From Actinomycetota bacterium (GTDB lineage Bacteria > Actinomycetota > Actinomycetes > Propionibacteriales > Propionibacteriaceae), in the NCBI GenBank assembly GCA_020161795.1, contig JAIUOR010000028.1, forward strand, positions 1 through 64,000: a stretch of 64,000 nucleotides of DNA, read 5' to 3'. The notes under the pieces are model-generated. The model did not search any database, was not told the DNA's origin, and was given only the letters and a program-made list of their open reading frames with translations. The position numbers were made by a program, and so were the translations under genes. Shown here in pieces: positions 1 through 7,696 of this stretch. Each line of letters starts with the position of its first letter. The stretch's first letter is position 1.

Positions 1-99
1 TACAACCACCGCCGGCTCAACGAGTACGCCGGGGACATGCCACCGGCCGTCCTCGAGCAGGTCCACTACGCTCAGCAACAACCCGCAGCAGCAAGCTGA
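1..99 (+). CDS. IS3-family transposase (OrfB), C-terminal end only
   Basis: The frame open from base 1 encodes YNHRRLNEYAGDMPPAVL and ends in a QQQ-rich tail before TGA at 97-99. The YNHRRL...G..PP motif is the classic end of the DDE integrase domain (rve) of IS3-family transposases, just after the catalytic glutamate. The protein would catalyse copy-out/paste-in transposition of its own IS. The N-terminal part, including the frameshifted OrfA, is outside the window, so intactness cannot be judged. Confidence 0.85.
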   Translation, partial: YNHRRLNEYAGDMPPAVLEQVHYAQQQPAAAS

Positions 100-113
100 G
101 GAGTCAACAAACC

Positions 114-141
114 GAGTCTCCGGACATGCCGGGGCGGTTCA
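114..141 (+). repeat. Right terminal inverted repeat of the IS3-family element
   Basis: The stretch from GAGTCTCCGGACATGCC to GGGGCGGTTCA lies 14 bases after the transposase stop. Read inward it starts TGAACCGCCCCGGCATGTCC, which resembles ends I know from actinobacterial IS3 members (TGA...CCGGAGAC). It marks the IS boundary at 141. The matching left end and target duplication are outside the window. Confidence 0.7.
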
Positions 142-287
142 GGGGTAGGTCTGGCAAGGGGTTTTGCGGAGCGAGTCTTCTGTTGAGGTAGCAATTGCTC
201 GCGCCTGAGCATGGGACGGACAGCCTCGGGGAGGGGGTGACCTGTTGATCCTTGTTCGTAGTGATGGAGCTGCGAAGGAGGTGCCTG

Positions 288-527
288 ATGGTCGAGGTTG
301 TGTGGGACAGAACCCTCAAGGCTGATGGTGTTCGCGCCCGACTCCTTCCTCGTAGGACTGGGAAGCACGCGGCGTCCGTCGCCGACAGTGGATGTGCAGA
401 TGTCGACGTCGAGTCCACTGGATCCATGTCTATTTGGCGTTCGAGTCGGCTTGCCGGTCGACTCCACCCGGATGAGCCCGCAGTCGAGGCGCTGGGCGAC
501 TGGCTCCCAGGAAGCCGCGCGGCATGA
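288..527 (+). CDS. Small protein of unknown function in the integrated element
   Basis: 79 codons from ATG at 288. The start is chosen because a perfect Shine-Dalgarno sequence AAGGAGGT (275-282) sits five bases upstream. The product is basic in its first half (LLPRRTGK) with an acidic stretch in the middle, and has no membrane segment or motif I recognise. Its stop overlaps the start of the next gene in an ATGA junction, so the two are probably translationally coupled. Small genes next to an integrase are sometimes directionality factors or regulators, but nothing here shows that. Moderate confidence that it is a real gene, none on function. Confidence 0.5.
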   Translation: MVEVVWDRTLKADGVRARLLPRRTGKHAASVADSGCADVDVESTGSMSIWRSSRLAGRLHPDEPAVEALGDWLPGSRAA

Positions 528-751
528 GTACCCATGGTGAGGCCTGCTACTCCGGCGTGCAAGCCGACTCTCGGGGTGTGATCCTCCCGGCGGTCTGCCC
601 TGATCCGGGCTCTCATCAGTATGGGCCCCAAGCCCGCTATATCAATGACCAGGCGTGGGTGCGACACCAAGTGTCGTTAGCACCGCCCGTGCCGGAGGTG
701 GTAGTCCGCCGAGTACGCAAAGCCCTTCGGCGGATCGCGGACGCGGCTTAG
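524..751 (+). CDS. Small basic-tailed protein, coupled to the preceding small gene
   Basis: 75 codons from ATG at 524, overlapping the previous stop as ATGA. The C-terminal third (PEVVVRRVRKALRRIADAA) looks like a basic amphipathic helix, which could bind nucleic acid or a partner; this is inference only. The stop codon overlaps the convergent end of the recombinase by four bases, a compact arrangement typical of mobile-element gene pairs. No family recognised. Confidence 0.45.
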   Translation: MSTHGEACYSGVQADSRGVILPAVCPDPGSHQYGPQARYINDQAWVRHQVSLAPPVPEVVVRRVRKALRRIADAA

Positions 752-2307
752 GGTCTGATCCAATCCAGCGTGACCCGATCGCGTGTCCCGCCGCGCACGC
801 CGAGCTTGGGTGCCCGGTGCACCACGGGTACTACGAGGTCGGCAATCACGCCGCGCTTCTCCAGGAGCGTGTAGCTCTGCCACCGCGTTTCGGCGTTGGA
901 GCCTGCCAACTGGAGTACCCGCTGACTGTATCCGGACGTCTGCCTCAGACGTCGCTCGAGGCGGTCAATCTCTGGCTGAACCTGATCGCGTGCGGTTCTC
1001 AGGATGCTCATGTCCAGCTGAGTTGCAGACTCACGGCGCGCCTCATCCATGTACGCCTTGGCCTTTGCCAGCCTTTCTTGTAGTGCTGCGCGAGAAGCCG
1101 ATACCTCCATATCTCGCTCGTCCGCGCGTGCCAGGAACTCCGGGTCCGAAAGCCGGGCTATCACCGCCTGCTCGACCAGGTCATCTAGATGCTTCATGGA
1201 CACAGTCACATGCCCCATTCCACTGCGCTGGCCGGTACGGTAACCCTTGCACACATAGATGTTGTAGAACGTGGTCGGATCGTCGGGATTTCGGCGCTGG
1301 CGGCCCCTGTTCTGCTTCGCACGGATCAGTTTTGCTCCGCATGGCGTCAACTCCCCGTCTGGGCCAGGAACGACTGCGCCGCACTCGGCGATCCCTGACA
1401 AGAGGTAGGCGATCTTCCACTCGTTTGGATCGCGCCGCGGCCGCGCCTCATGGCGTGCGCGAAACTCCCACCATCGCGTGCGATCAACGAGTGCTGGCCA
1501 CTGGGCTTCCACTCCGTCCAACACCTCGCCACGGAACTCCCGTAGCCCGGCGTACGCAGGTTTAAGCGCGACCTCAAGGATCATCTCGGTGGTCCATCCG
1601 GCATTTGCGCGTTTCGGGTTTCGGACCGGTCGGCGAGGCGGTACTCCGCGCCGGTTCCAGTCCGCTGCGACCTGGTATGCGCTCTCGCCGTCATAAAGTC
1701 TGTGGAACGCTTCCTTGACCAGCCCGGCCGGAGTGTCACCGGCGTCAGTGACCGGCTTCTCGTCCGGTTCGATCGATTCAAGCCGTCCCGTTTCGATCGA
1801 TCGGCGGTAGCTATAGCCCCACAGGTTCTTGCCGTGCTTAGCCCCCTTCAATGCCTGGCGTTCTACGTCACGGAGGATCCTGGCCCTGGTCTGTGCTGCT
1901 TCTTGCTCGGCAAGGAGGGCGTCCAGTCCAGTGCGGAACTGATCGGACGGCTTGGACAGGTCGAACACTTGGCCGCTGTATGCCCAAAGGACACCAGGAT
2001 CACCGGAGCCGGTCGGAGCGCAGGCGAGACGCAGATCGAGGTACGCCTGCAAGTCACGGGTTGAACGTGACGCCTCCCAGCACATGATCGCATCCATGGC
2101 GCGCGCCCGGATACCGTCCATCACCTCGACCCACTCTTGCCGCTCCTTACGGGCGTACTTGGATGCTGACGCGGTCTCCGACAGAATGCGGGTCACGGTC
2201 CAGCCTTCTCTGGCTGCCCACTCCAGCCCTAGCTCCTCTTGTTGAGCGACAGAACGTGACACACCTTTTGGATCTCTCGAGACCCGGTTGTACAGCCACA
2301 CTTCCAT
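748..2307 (-). CDS. Large serine recombinase (integrase) of the mobile element
   Basis: 519 residues from ATG at 2307, chosen because GAGGTGAG lies just upstream and the first residues MEVWLYNRVSRDPKG match the resolvase fold. Tyr5-Asn-Arg-Val-Ser9 is the catalytic serine motif and RSTRD in the MCWEASRSTRD segment supplies catalytic arginines. After the resolvase domain come a Recombinase domain (about residues 185-290, GLVKEAFHRLYDGES to LKPAYAGLREF), a Cys-containing zinc-ribbon region (SGIAECG ... YVCKG) and a C-terminal coiled-coil stretch ending in conserved basic residues. Such enzymes integrate and excise elements at short attP/attB cores. A longer frame to 2406 crosses the junction and is not needed. 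Position beside the broken comEC makes it the likely integrase of this element. A -10-like TATCCT is at 2328-2333 (minus). Confidence 0.93.
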   Translation of the reverse strand: MEVWLYNRVSRDPKGVSRSVAQQEELGLEWAAREGWTVTRILSETASASKYARKERQEWVEVMDGIRARAMDAIMCWEASRSTRDLQAYLDLRLACAPTGSGDPGVLWAYSGQVFDLSKPSDQFRTGLDALLAEQEAAQTRARILRDVERQALKGAKHGKNLWGYSYRRSIETGRLESIEPDEKPVTDAGDTPAGLVKEAFHRLYDGESAYQVAADWNRRGVPPRRPVRNPKRANAGWTTEMILEVALKPAYAGLREFRGEVLDGVEAQWPALVDRTRWWEFRARHEARPRRDPNEWKIAYLLSGIAECGAVVPGPDGELTPCGAKLIRAKQNRGRQRRNPDDPTTFYNIYVCKGYRTGQRSGMGHVTVSMKHLDDLVEQAVIARLSDPEFLARADERDMEVSASRAALQERLAKAKAYMDEARRESATQLDMSILRTARDQVQPEIDRLERRLRQTSGYSQRVLQLAGSNAETRWQSYTLLEKRGVIADLVVPVVHRAPKLGVRGGTRDRVTLDWIRP

Positions 2308-2385
2308 CCGACTCACCTCACCGCAGTAGGATAAGCCCGCCTCGTAGGCTGCGGAAGCCCTCGGGGACTCACCCTGACATTCAAC

Positions 2386-2404
2386 ATTGACTGGTAGCAA
2401 CCTC
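2386..2404. other. Inferred attachment junction (element/comEC)
   Basis: The conserved ComEC motif (normally A-V-S-G-x-N) resumes here as T-G-S-N-L-T. The codons ACT GGT at 2390-2395 are AT-rich for this genome, whereas AGC AAC CTC ACC onward has host-like codon use. The crossover therefore most likely lies within about 2391-2400. An in-frame stop at 2375-2377 closes the host frame on the element side. Confidence 0.55.
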
Positions 2405-3952
2405 ACCCTGCTCCTGGCGAGCCTGCTGTGGTTGGCCGCACGGCTCGGTGTACGTGGTTGGTGGCTGCGCGGTCTGGCCGTGATCGGAGTCGCCGGGTTC
2501 GTCGTGCTCTGTCACGGCGAGCCGAGCGTGGTGCGCGCGGCCGCGATGGGCTGCGTCGGCCTGGCCGCGCTGGGGTTCGGTGGTCGCCAGCGGGGGCTGC
2601 GCCAGCTGTCGTGGGCGGTGATCGCGCTGCTCCTGATCGATCCCTGGCTGGCCTCGTCGGCGGGTTTCGCGCTGTCGGTCACGGCCTCGGCCGGGATCAT
2701 CTGCTGGGCGCGGGCCTGGGCCGGTGCCCTGGCCGGCTGGATGCCGCGCGGTCTGGCGGAGGCGATCGCCGTGCCGATCACCGCGCAGCTCGCCACCCAG
2801 CCGATCGTGGTTGCGATCTCGGGCCAGCTCAGCCTTGTGGGAGTGCTGGCCAATCTGGTGGCCGGACCGCTGGTCGGCCCCACGACGGTTCTCGGTTTCG
2901 CCTGCGCGGCGGTCGGCCCGGTGTGGCCGGCGGGTGCGACCGCGCTGGGGTGGCTGGCCGGCTGGGGCGCCCAGGCGCTGTGCTGGATAGCGAATCTGGG
3001 CGCGCTGCTTCCGGCGGCGGCGATCCCGTGGCCGGCCACGCCGGCCGGGATAGCGGTGTTGATCGGGTTGAGCGCGGCGGGCTTCCTCCTGGGTGGCCGG
3101 TTGCTGCTGAGGCGTTGGCTCGCGGTTCTGGCGGGTCTCGGGCTGATGGCGGCGCTGCTGCGTCCGGCCACCGCACCGGGCTGGCCTCCGGCCGACTGGG
3201 TGGTGGTCCAGTGCGATGTCGGCCAGGGATCGGCCAGCATCGTCGCGGTGGCACCCGGGGAGGCGATCGTGGTCGACACCGGACCGGATCCGCCCGCGCT
3301 GGAGCGCTGCCTGAGCGCGCTGGGCATCCGGCGGGTGCCACTGCTGGTGCTCACGCACTTCCACGCCGATCATGTCGGCGGGCTGGGGGCGCTGGCGGGA
3401 CGTGCGGTGGACGTGGTGCTGGCGCCGGCCGGCCACGCCGGTGCCGAGCGGGTTCCGCTCGTCCTGCCCGATGCCGAACCGATCGCGGCCGCGCCGGGCC
3501 TGGGGATGCGAATCGGGGACGTGCGGGTGGACGTGGTGTCGGCCCTGCCGGTTTCCGCGCCGCCGATCGCCGGGGAAGGGGAATCCAGCGGTGAGAACGA
3601 CGGCTCGGTGGTGACCCGGATCGACACCGGGCGCGTGGTCGTCCTTGCCACCGGCGACATCGAGACCGCCGGCCAGGCGGCCGTCCTTGGCTCGGGCCAG
3701 CCGATCGTCGCCGACGTCCTGATCGTCCCCCACCACGGCTCCGCTCGCCAGACCGCGGAACTGTTCGCGGCCGTCGGTGCCCCGGTCGCCCTGATCGGCG
3801 TGGGGGAGAACACCTACGGACACCCCTCGGACAGCGCGCTGCGCCAGCTCTCCCAGGCGGGCAGCGCGGTCTTCCGCACCGACACCCAGGGGTCCCTCGC
3901 CGTGACCGTTGCGGAGGCAGGCCTCCAGGTGACAACCGAACGCCCGGGATGA
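2387..3952 (+). pseudogene. comEC: comEC 3' fragment (DNA uptake channel), 5' part displaced by the element
   Basis: ComEC/Rec2 is the inner-membrane channel for single-stranded DNA in transformation. Full-length actinobacterial proteins are about 750-850 residues; only some 520 remain. Present are the second part of the Competence domain (many hydrophobic segments, residues 1-260) and the C-terminal metallo-beta-lactamase domain with THFHADH at residues 323-329 and VPHHGS at 447-452. The N-terminal OB-fold, first membrane segments and the start codon are missing. The apparent TTG at 2387 has no ribosome site and is only where the open frame begins. The sequence downstream of the junction is otherwise undamaged, so precise excision of the element could restore the gene. 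Confidence 0.9.
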
Positions 3953-3982
3953 CCCGTCTGCGTCCACCTTCATGCCGGCCGC

Positions 3983-3996
3983 GCCCCGAGCGGGGC
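3983..3996. terminator. Possible hairpin after comEC
   Basis: GCCCCGAGCGGGGC forms a five-base stem with a four-base loop 30 bases after the comEC stop. There is no T-run, so termination activity is uncertain. The rest of 3953-4094 shows no gene. Confidence 0.35.
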
Positions 3997-4094
3997 CGGG
4001 TCGCGTTCAGCATCCCGGGCATGGCGGATACCTCCGCCGTCTTGAGGTTGCCGGCTGAGGCCACGGTGCTTCGCGAAAGCGGCCCAACCGCCTC

Positions 4095-4125
4095 CTGTCA
4101 AAGGTATGGCAGGTTCTGTTAGGCT
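4095..4125 (+). promoter_or_regulatory. Operator and leaderless promoter of the GH32 gene
   Basis: CTGTCAAAGGTATGGCAG (4095-4112) matches 13 of 18 positions of the perfect palindrome before the PTS gene. A -10-like TAGGCT (4120-4125) ends six bases before the GTG start at 4132, so the mRNA should begin at or next to the start codon. The operator covers the expected -35 region, which fits repression by the LacI-family protein encoded at 7697-8701. Confidence 0.65.
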
Positions 4126-4131
4126 CCCCGC

Positions 4132-5598
4132 GTGGCATCCCGAGAGGAATTCATGGACGCGGCGCAGCGGGCCATCGGCGAGTCCCGAGCGAGCCTTGAT
4201 CCCGACTATCCCCGCTTCCACATCGCACCCCCGGTGGGCCGGCTGAACGATCCCAACGGGCTGGTGGTGATCGACGGCGTCTACCACGTCTTCTACCAGT
4301 TCGGGCCGTTCTTCCCTCGCGACAAGGCCATCTACTGGGGGCACGCGTCCTCGGCCGATCTGGTCACCTGGCGCTCCCATGCCCCGGCGATTGCGCCCGC
4401 CGACTGGTACGACCGCAATGGGGTGTATTCCGGTGGCGCGGTGGTGCACGACGGCAGGGTCTGGCTGCACTACACCGGCAACGTCAAGGACGCCGAGGGG
4501 CGGCGCGAGGCCTACCAGTGTGCGGTCACCACCACCGACTTCGAGCACTTCACCAAGCTGGAGGCCAACCCGCTGATCTCCGGGCCGCCGGAGGGCTACA
4601 CCGCCCACCTCCGCGATCCCTACGTGGTGCCCGACGGCGAGGGTTTCGCGATGTACCTGGGTGCCCAGCGGGCTGACAACACCGGCTGCGTCCTCGCCTA
4701 TCACTCCGACGATCTGGTCGAGTGGCGGTTGGTGGGCGAGCTCACCTTCCCCGACGAGCGGTACGCCTCCTACGGCTACATGTGGGAGTGCCCGAACCTG
4801 CTGCGGTTGCCGGACGCGGACACCGGCGAGGAGTACGACGTCCTGATCGTCTGCCCCCAGGGCGTGGGCCCGCGCGGCGACGAGTTCCGCAACATCTTCC
4901 CTTGTGGATACCTGGTCGGACACCTGGACGGGACGCGGTTCACCCCGATCGGCGAGTTCGCCGAACTCGACAGCGGCTTCGAGTTCTACGCGCCGCAGGT
5001 CTTCACCGTCGCGCCGGGCGAGCCCGAGCAGCCCCCGCTGCTGGTGGGTTGGCTGGGCAACGGCTCGGAGGACGGGCAGCCCTCCCTGGCCGAGCACGGC
5101 TGGGTGCACGCGCTGAGCGTCCCGCGCGATCTCACCCTGCGGGGCGGACGGCTCCACCAGCTGCCGCGGCGGATCGCCGGGGAGCCGACCCTCCTGGAGA
5201 TCGCCGGATCCGAGCTGGCCGGGGAGGCCCGTGAGCTGCCCGAACTGGCGGGCGTCCGGTCGTTCATCCTCGACCTCTCCGTCGACCAGCGGGATGCGTG
5301 GAGTCTCCGGCTCGGCAAGCGGGACGGTGCCCACGTGACGCTGGCCTTCGAGCGCGGCGCTCTCACCGTCGACCGCAGCACCACCCGCTACCCGCACGGT
5401 GGCGTGCGTCGGCTCGCCGTCCCCGATCTCGACCGGCTCGACGTGACCGTCGTTCACGACCGCTCGGTGACCGAGGTCTTCCTGGCCGCGGGGCACACCG
5501 CCTTCAGCCTGCGCAGCTACCTGGATCCCGATGGCTTCAGCGTCGCAGTCGCCGGTGACGCGGCCGTGGCCAACGCGGCTGCGGCCGTCCTGGAATAG
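4132..5598 (+). CDS. GH32 beta-fructofuranosidase (sucrose-6-phosphate hydrolase type)
   Basis: 488 residues. Members of glycoside hydrolase family 32 cleave the fructose bond of sucrose, sucrose-6-phosphate or fructans. The three catalytic signatures are visible: LNDPNG with nucleophile Asp40, RDP at 161-163 (transition-state stabiliser), and WECPN with acid/base Glu219. A beta-sandwich domain follows from about residue 345. There is no signal peptide, so the enzyme is cytoplasmic. With a PTS permease next door, the natural substrate is probably sucrose-6-phosphate. GTG is taken as the start because it sits at the predicted transcription start; no Shine-Dalgarno sequence is needed. It shares an operator sequence with the PTS gene. 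Confidence 0.93.
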   Translation: MASREEFMDAAQRAIGESRASLDPDYPRFHIAPPVGRLNDPNGLVVIDGVYHVFYQFGPFFPRDKAIYWGHASSADLVTWRSHAPAIAPADWYDRNGVYSGGAVVHDGRVWLHYTGNVKDAEGRREAYQCAVTTTDFEHFTKLEANPLISGPPEGYTAHLRDPYVVPDGEGFAMYLGAQRADNTGCVLAYHSDDLVEWRLVGELTFPDERYASYGYMWECPNLLRLPDADTGEEYDVLIVCPQGVGPRGDEFRNIFPCGYLVGHLDGTRFTPIGEFAELDSGFEFYAPQVFTVAPGEPEQPPLLVGWLGNGSEDGQPSLAEHGWVHALSVPRDLTLRGGRLHQLPRRIAGEPTLLEIAGSELAGEARELPELAGVRSFILDLSVDQRDAWSLRLGKRDGAHVTLAFERGALTVDRSTTRYPHGGVRRLAVPDLDRLDVTVVHDRSVTEVFLAAGHTAFSLRSYLDPDGFSVAVAGDAAVANAAAAVLE

Positions 5599-5623
5599 GT
5601 GCGCAGCACGGCATGTCCATCCC

Positions 5624-5653
5624 TTGACACACCTGTCAATCGATTGACAGACT
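5624..5653 (+). promoter_or_regulatory. PTS promoter with perfect palindromic operator
   Basis: A consensus -35 TTGACA (5624-5629) is followed after 18 bases by CAGACT (5648-5653). Lying between and over them is the perfect palindrome CTGTCAATCGATTGACAG (5633-5650), with the central CG typical of LacI-family operators. Binding would block RNA polymerase directly. A strong ribosome site GGAGGAAC precedes the ATG at 5706. Confidence 0.75.
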
Positions 5654-5705
5654 ACTGCCAGCTCAACTCCCGCAGAGTGGCTCAGTTCGAGGAGGAACAT
5701 CCCGC

Positions 5706-7676
5706 ATGGATCACAGCCGCGTAGCCCGGACGGTCCTCGATGCCGTCGGCGGTCCCGCCAACATCTCCGCAGCCGCGCACTGCGCGACCCGACTGCGCCT
5801 GGTGCTGAACGACCAGGAGAAGGTCGATCAGGCCGCGCTCGACAACGACCTCGACATCAAGGGCACCTTCTCGGCGGCCGGAATGTTCCAGATCATCGTC
5901 GGCCCCGGCGACGTGGACGTGGTCTACGACAAGCTGATCGCCTCCGGGGTCAAGGAGGCGAGCAAGGCCGAGGCCGCCCAGGAGGCCGCCAAGCAGGGCA
6001 ACCTCTTCACCCGTTTCATCAAGATGGTCGCCGACATCTTCGTCCCGGTGCTGCCCGCCCTGGTCGCCGGCGGTCTGATGATGGCGCTCAACAACATCCT
6101 CACCGCCCGCGGGCTGTTCGGAGCCGAGTCGCTGGTCGACCGCTGGCCGGCGATCACCGACATCGCCGCGCTGGTGAACATGCTGTCGGCCGCACCGTTC
6201 GCCTTCCTGCCGGTGCTCATCGGCTTCTCGGCCACCAAGCGGTTCGGTGGCAATCCCTACCTCGGCGCGACGATGGGCGCCGCGATGGTGATGCCGGAGC
6301 TGGTCAACGGCTGGGGTGTCGCCGCGGCGATCGCCGACGGCACAATGCCGTACTGGGAGATCTTCGGCATCGCGGTCGCCCAGGCCGGCTACCAGGGCCA
6401 GGTCATTCCGGTGCTGTTCGTCAGCTTCCTGCTGGCGACCATCGAGAAGCAGCTGCACAAGCGGCTCAAGGGCACCACCGACTTCCTGCTCACGCCGCTG
6501 ATCACCATCCTGGTCACCGGCTTCCTCACCTTCATGCTGGTCGGTCCGCTCACCCGCCAGCTCGCCGACGCGATCTCCTTCGGCCTGCTCTGGCTGTACG
6601 AGTCGACCGGCTTCGTCGGTGGCCTGATCTTCGGCCTGCTCTACTCGCCGATCGTGGTCACCGGCCTGCACCAGAGCTTCCCGGCACTGGAGTTGACGCT
6701 GCTCCCGCCGGGCGGGCCCGGGTCGTTCATCTTCCCGGTGGCGTCCATGGCCAACATCGCCCAGGGCGGCGCGACGCTGGCGGTGTTCCTGGCCGCTCGG
6801 GACGCCAAGCTGAGGGGCATGTCGGGCGCGGCATCCGCCTCGGCTCTGATGGGCATCACCGAACCGGCGATCTTCGGTGTCAACCTGCGGCTGCGCTGGC
6901 CGTTCTTTATCGCCATCGGCTCGGCCGCCATCGGGTCGGCGCTGATCAGCATCTTCGACGTACGGGCGGTCGCACTGGGCGCCGCCGGCCTGATCGGCTT
7001 CGTCTCGATCGATCCGGTCGACATCCCGATGTTCATCGTCAGCGCGCTGGTGACCCTGGGCCTCTCCTTCGGCGTGGGCACCGTCTACGCCCGGAGCCGG
7101 GGACGGGCGTCGATCGCCGGTACCCACGTCGACGAGACGATCGAGGAGGAGGCCGTCGAGAACGCAGCGGCCGCCGCGGTCGTCCTTCCAGCCGGTGACG
7201 TGGAGGACTTCACGGTGACCGCACCCTTGGCAGGTGAGGCCATCCCGCTCGCCGAGGTGAAGGATCCGATGTTCTCCGGCGGGATGCTCGGCCCGGGTGC
7301 GGCGATCGTCCCCTCGGTGGGACGCGTGGTCGCGCCGTTCGACGGCGAGGTGATCGTCGCCTTCCCCACCGGCCACGCCTACGGACTGCGTTCGGCCAGT
7401 GGCGTGGAGGTCCTGATCCACGTCGGCATGGACACCGTTCAGCTGGACGGCAAGCACTTCACCGCCAAGGTGGGCGTCGGGCAGCAGGTGCGCCGTGGCG
7501 ACCTGCTGGCGGAGGTCGACCTGGCAGCGGTCGCAGCGGCCGGTTACGACACCACCACGCCGGTGGTGGTCACCAATGCCACCGCCTACGAACGGGTGGA
7601 CGCCGCCGTGAGCGGGCCGGTCGCGACCGGCGACCCCCTCCTGACAGCGGTCGTCCCGGTAACCGAGGCGGTCTAG
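5706..7676 (+). CDS. Sucrose-type PTS permease EIIBCA (fused domains)
   Basis: 656 residues. The protein takes up and phosphorylates a sugar at the expense of phosphoenolpyruvate via HPr. Domains in order: EIIB (residues 1-85) with phospho-accepting Cys26 in AAHCATRLRL; EIIC (about 95-460), hydrophobic with the GITEPAIFG loop; a linker; and EIIA of the Crr type (about 500-656) with the phospho-histidine at 572 in EVLIHVGMDTV. The EIIB motif DLDIKGTFSAAG is typical of the sucrose/trehalose group. Together with the GH32 enzyme this indicates sucrose; trehalose is less likely because no trehalose-6-phosphate hydrolase is present. Confidence 0.93.
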   Translation: MDHSRVARTVLDAVGGPANISAAAHCATRLRLVLNDQEKVDQAALDNDLDIKGTFSAAGMFQIIVGPGDVDVVYDKLIASGVKEASKAEAAQEAAKQGNLFTRFIKMVADIFVPVLPALVAGGLMMALNNILTARGLFGAESLVDRWPAITDIAALVNMLSAAPFAFLPVLIGFSATKRFGGNPYLGATMGAAMVMPELVNGWGVAAAIADGTMPYWEIFGIAVAQAGYQGQVIPVLFVSFLLATIEKQLHKRLKGTTDFLLTPLITILVTGFLTFMLVGPLTRQLADAISFGLLWLYESTGFVGGLIFGLLYSPIVVTGLHQSFPALELTLLPPGGPGSFIFPVASMANIAQGGATLAVFLAARDAKLRGMSGAASASALMGITEPAIFGVNLRLRWPFFIAIGSAAIGSALISIFDVRAVALGAAGLIGFVSIDPVDIPMFIVSALVTLGLSFGVGTVYARSRGRASIAGTHVDETIEEEAVENAAAAAVVLPAGDVEDFTVTAPLAGEAIPLAEVKDPMFSGGMLGPGAAIVPSVGRVVAPFDGEVIVAFPTGHAYGLRSASGVEVLIHVGMDTVQLDGKHFTAKVGVGQQVRRGDLLAEVDLAAVAAAGYDTTTPVVVTNATAYERVDAAVSGPVATGDPLLTAVVPVTEAV

Positions 7677-7696
7677 GCCAACGGCTCGTCGTCGCC

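Larger units (their letters stand above)
1..2393. mobile_element. Right end of an integrated element inserted in comEC
   Basis: This block carries an IS3-type transposase tail, two small genes and a large serine recombinase, and it stops abruptly inside the comEC reading frame. Its base composition is visibly less GC-rich than the housekeeping DNA to its right. The recombinase promoter faces the junction and the gene reads away from it, a layout common for serine-integrase elements. The left boundary and the 5' part of comEC lie outside the window, so phage, ICE and smaller transposon cannot be told apart. The crossover is placed near 2391-2400 from where comEC-like coding resumes; the exact core is inferred. 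Confidence 0.7.

Noticed and set aside
184-199. GGTAGCAA shared with the comEC junction, plus the palindrome AGCAATTGCT, considered as a second att site
   Set aside because: The frame there has a stop directly before the motif and no ComEC N-terminal coding upstream. Eight shared bases can occur by chance.
2381-3973. A 530-codon open frame on the minus strand opposite comEC
   Set aside because: Composition is Arg/Pro/Gln-rich without motifs, whereas the opposite strand encodes clear ComEC with zinc motifs. It is a GC-rich shadow frame.
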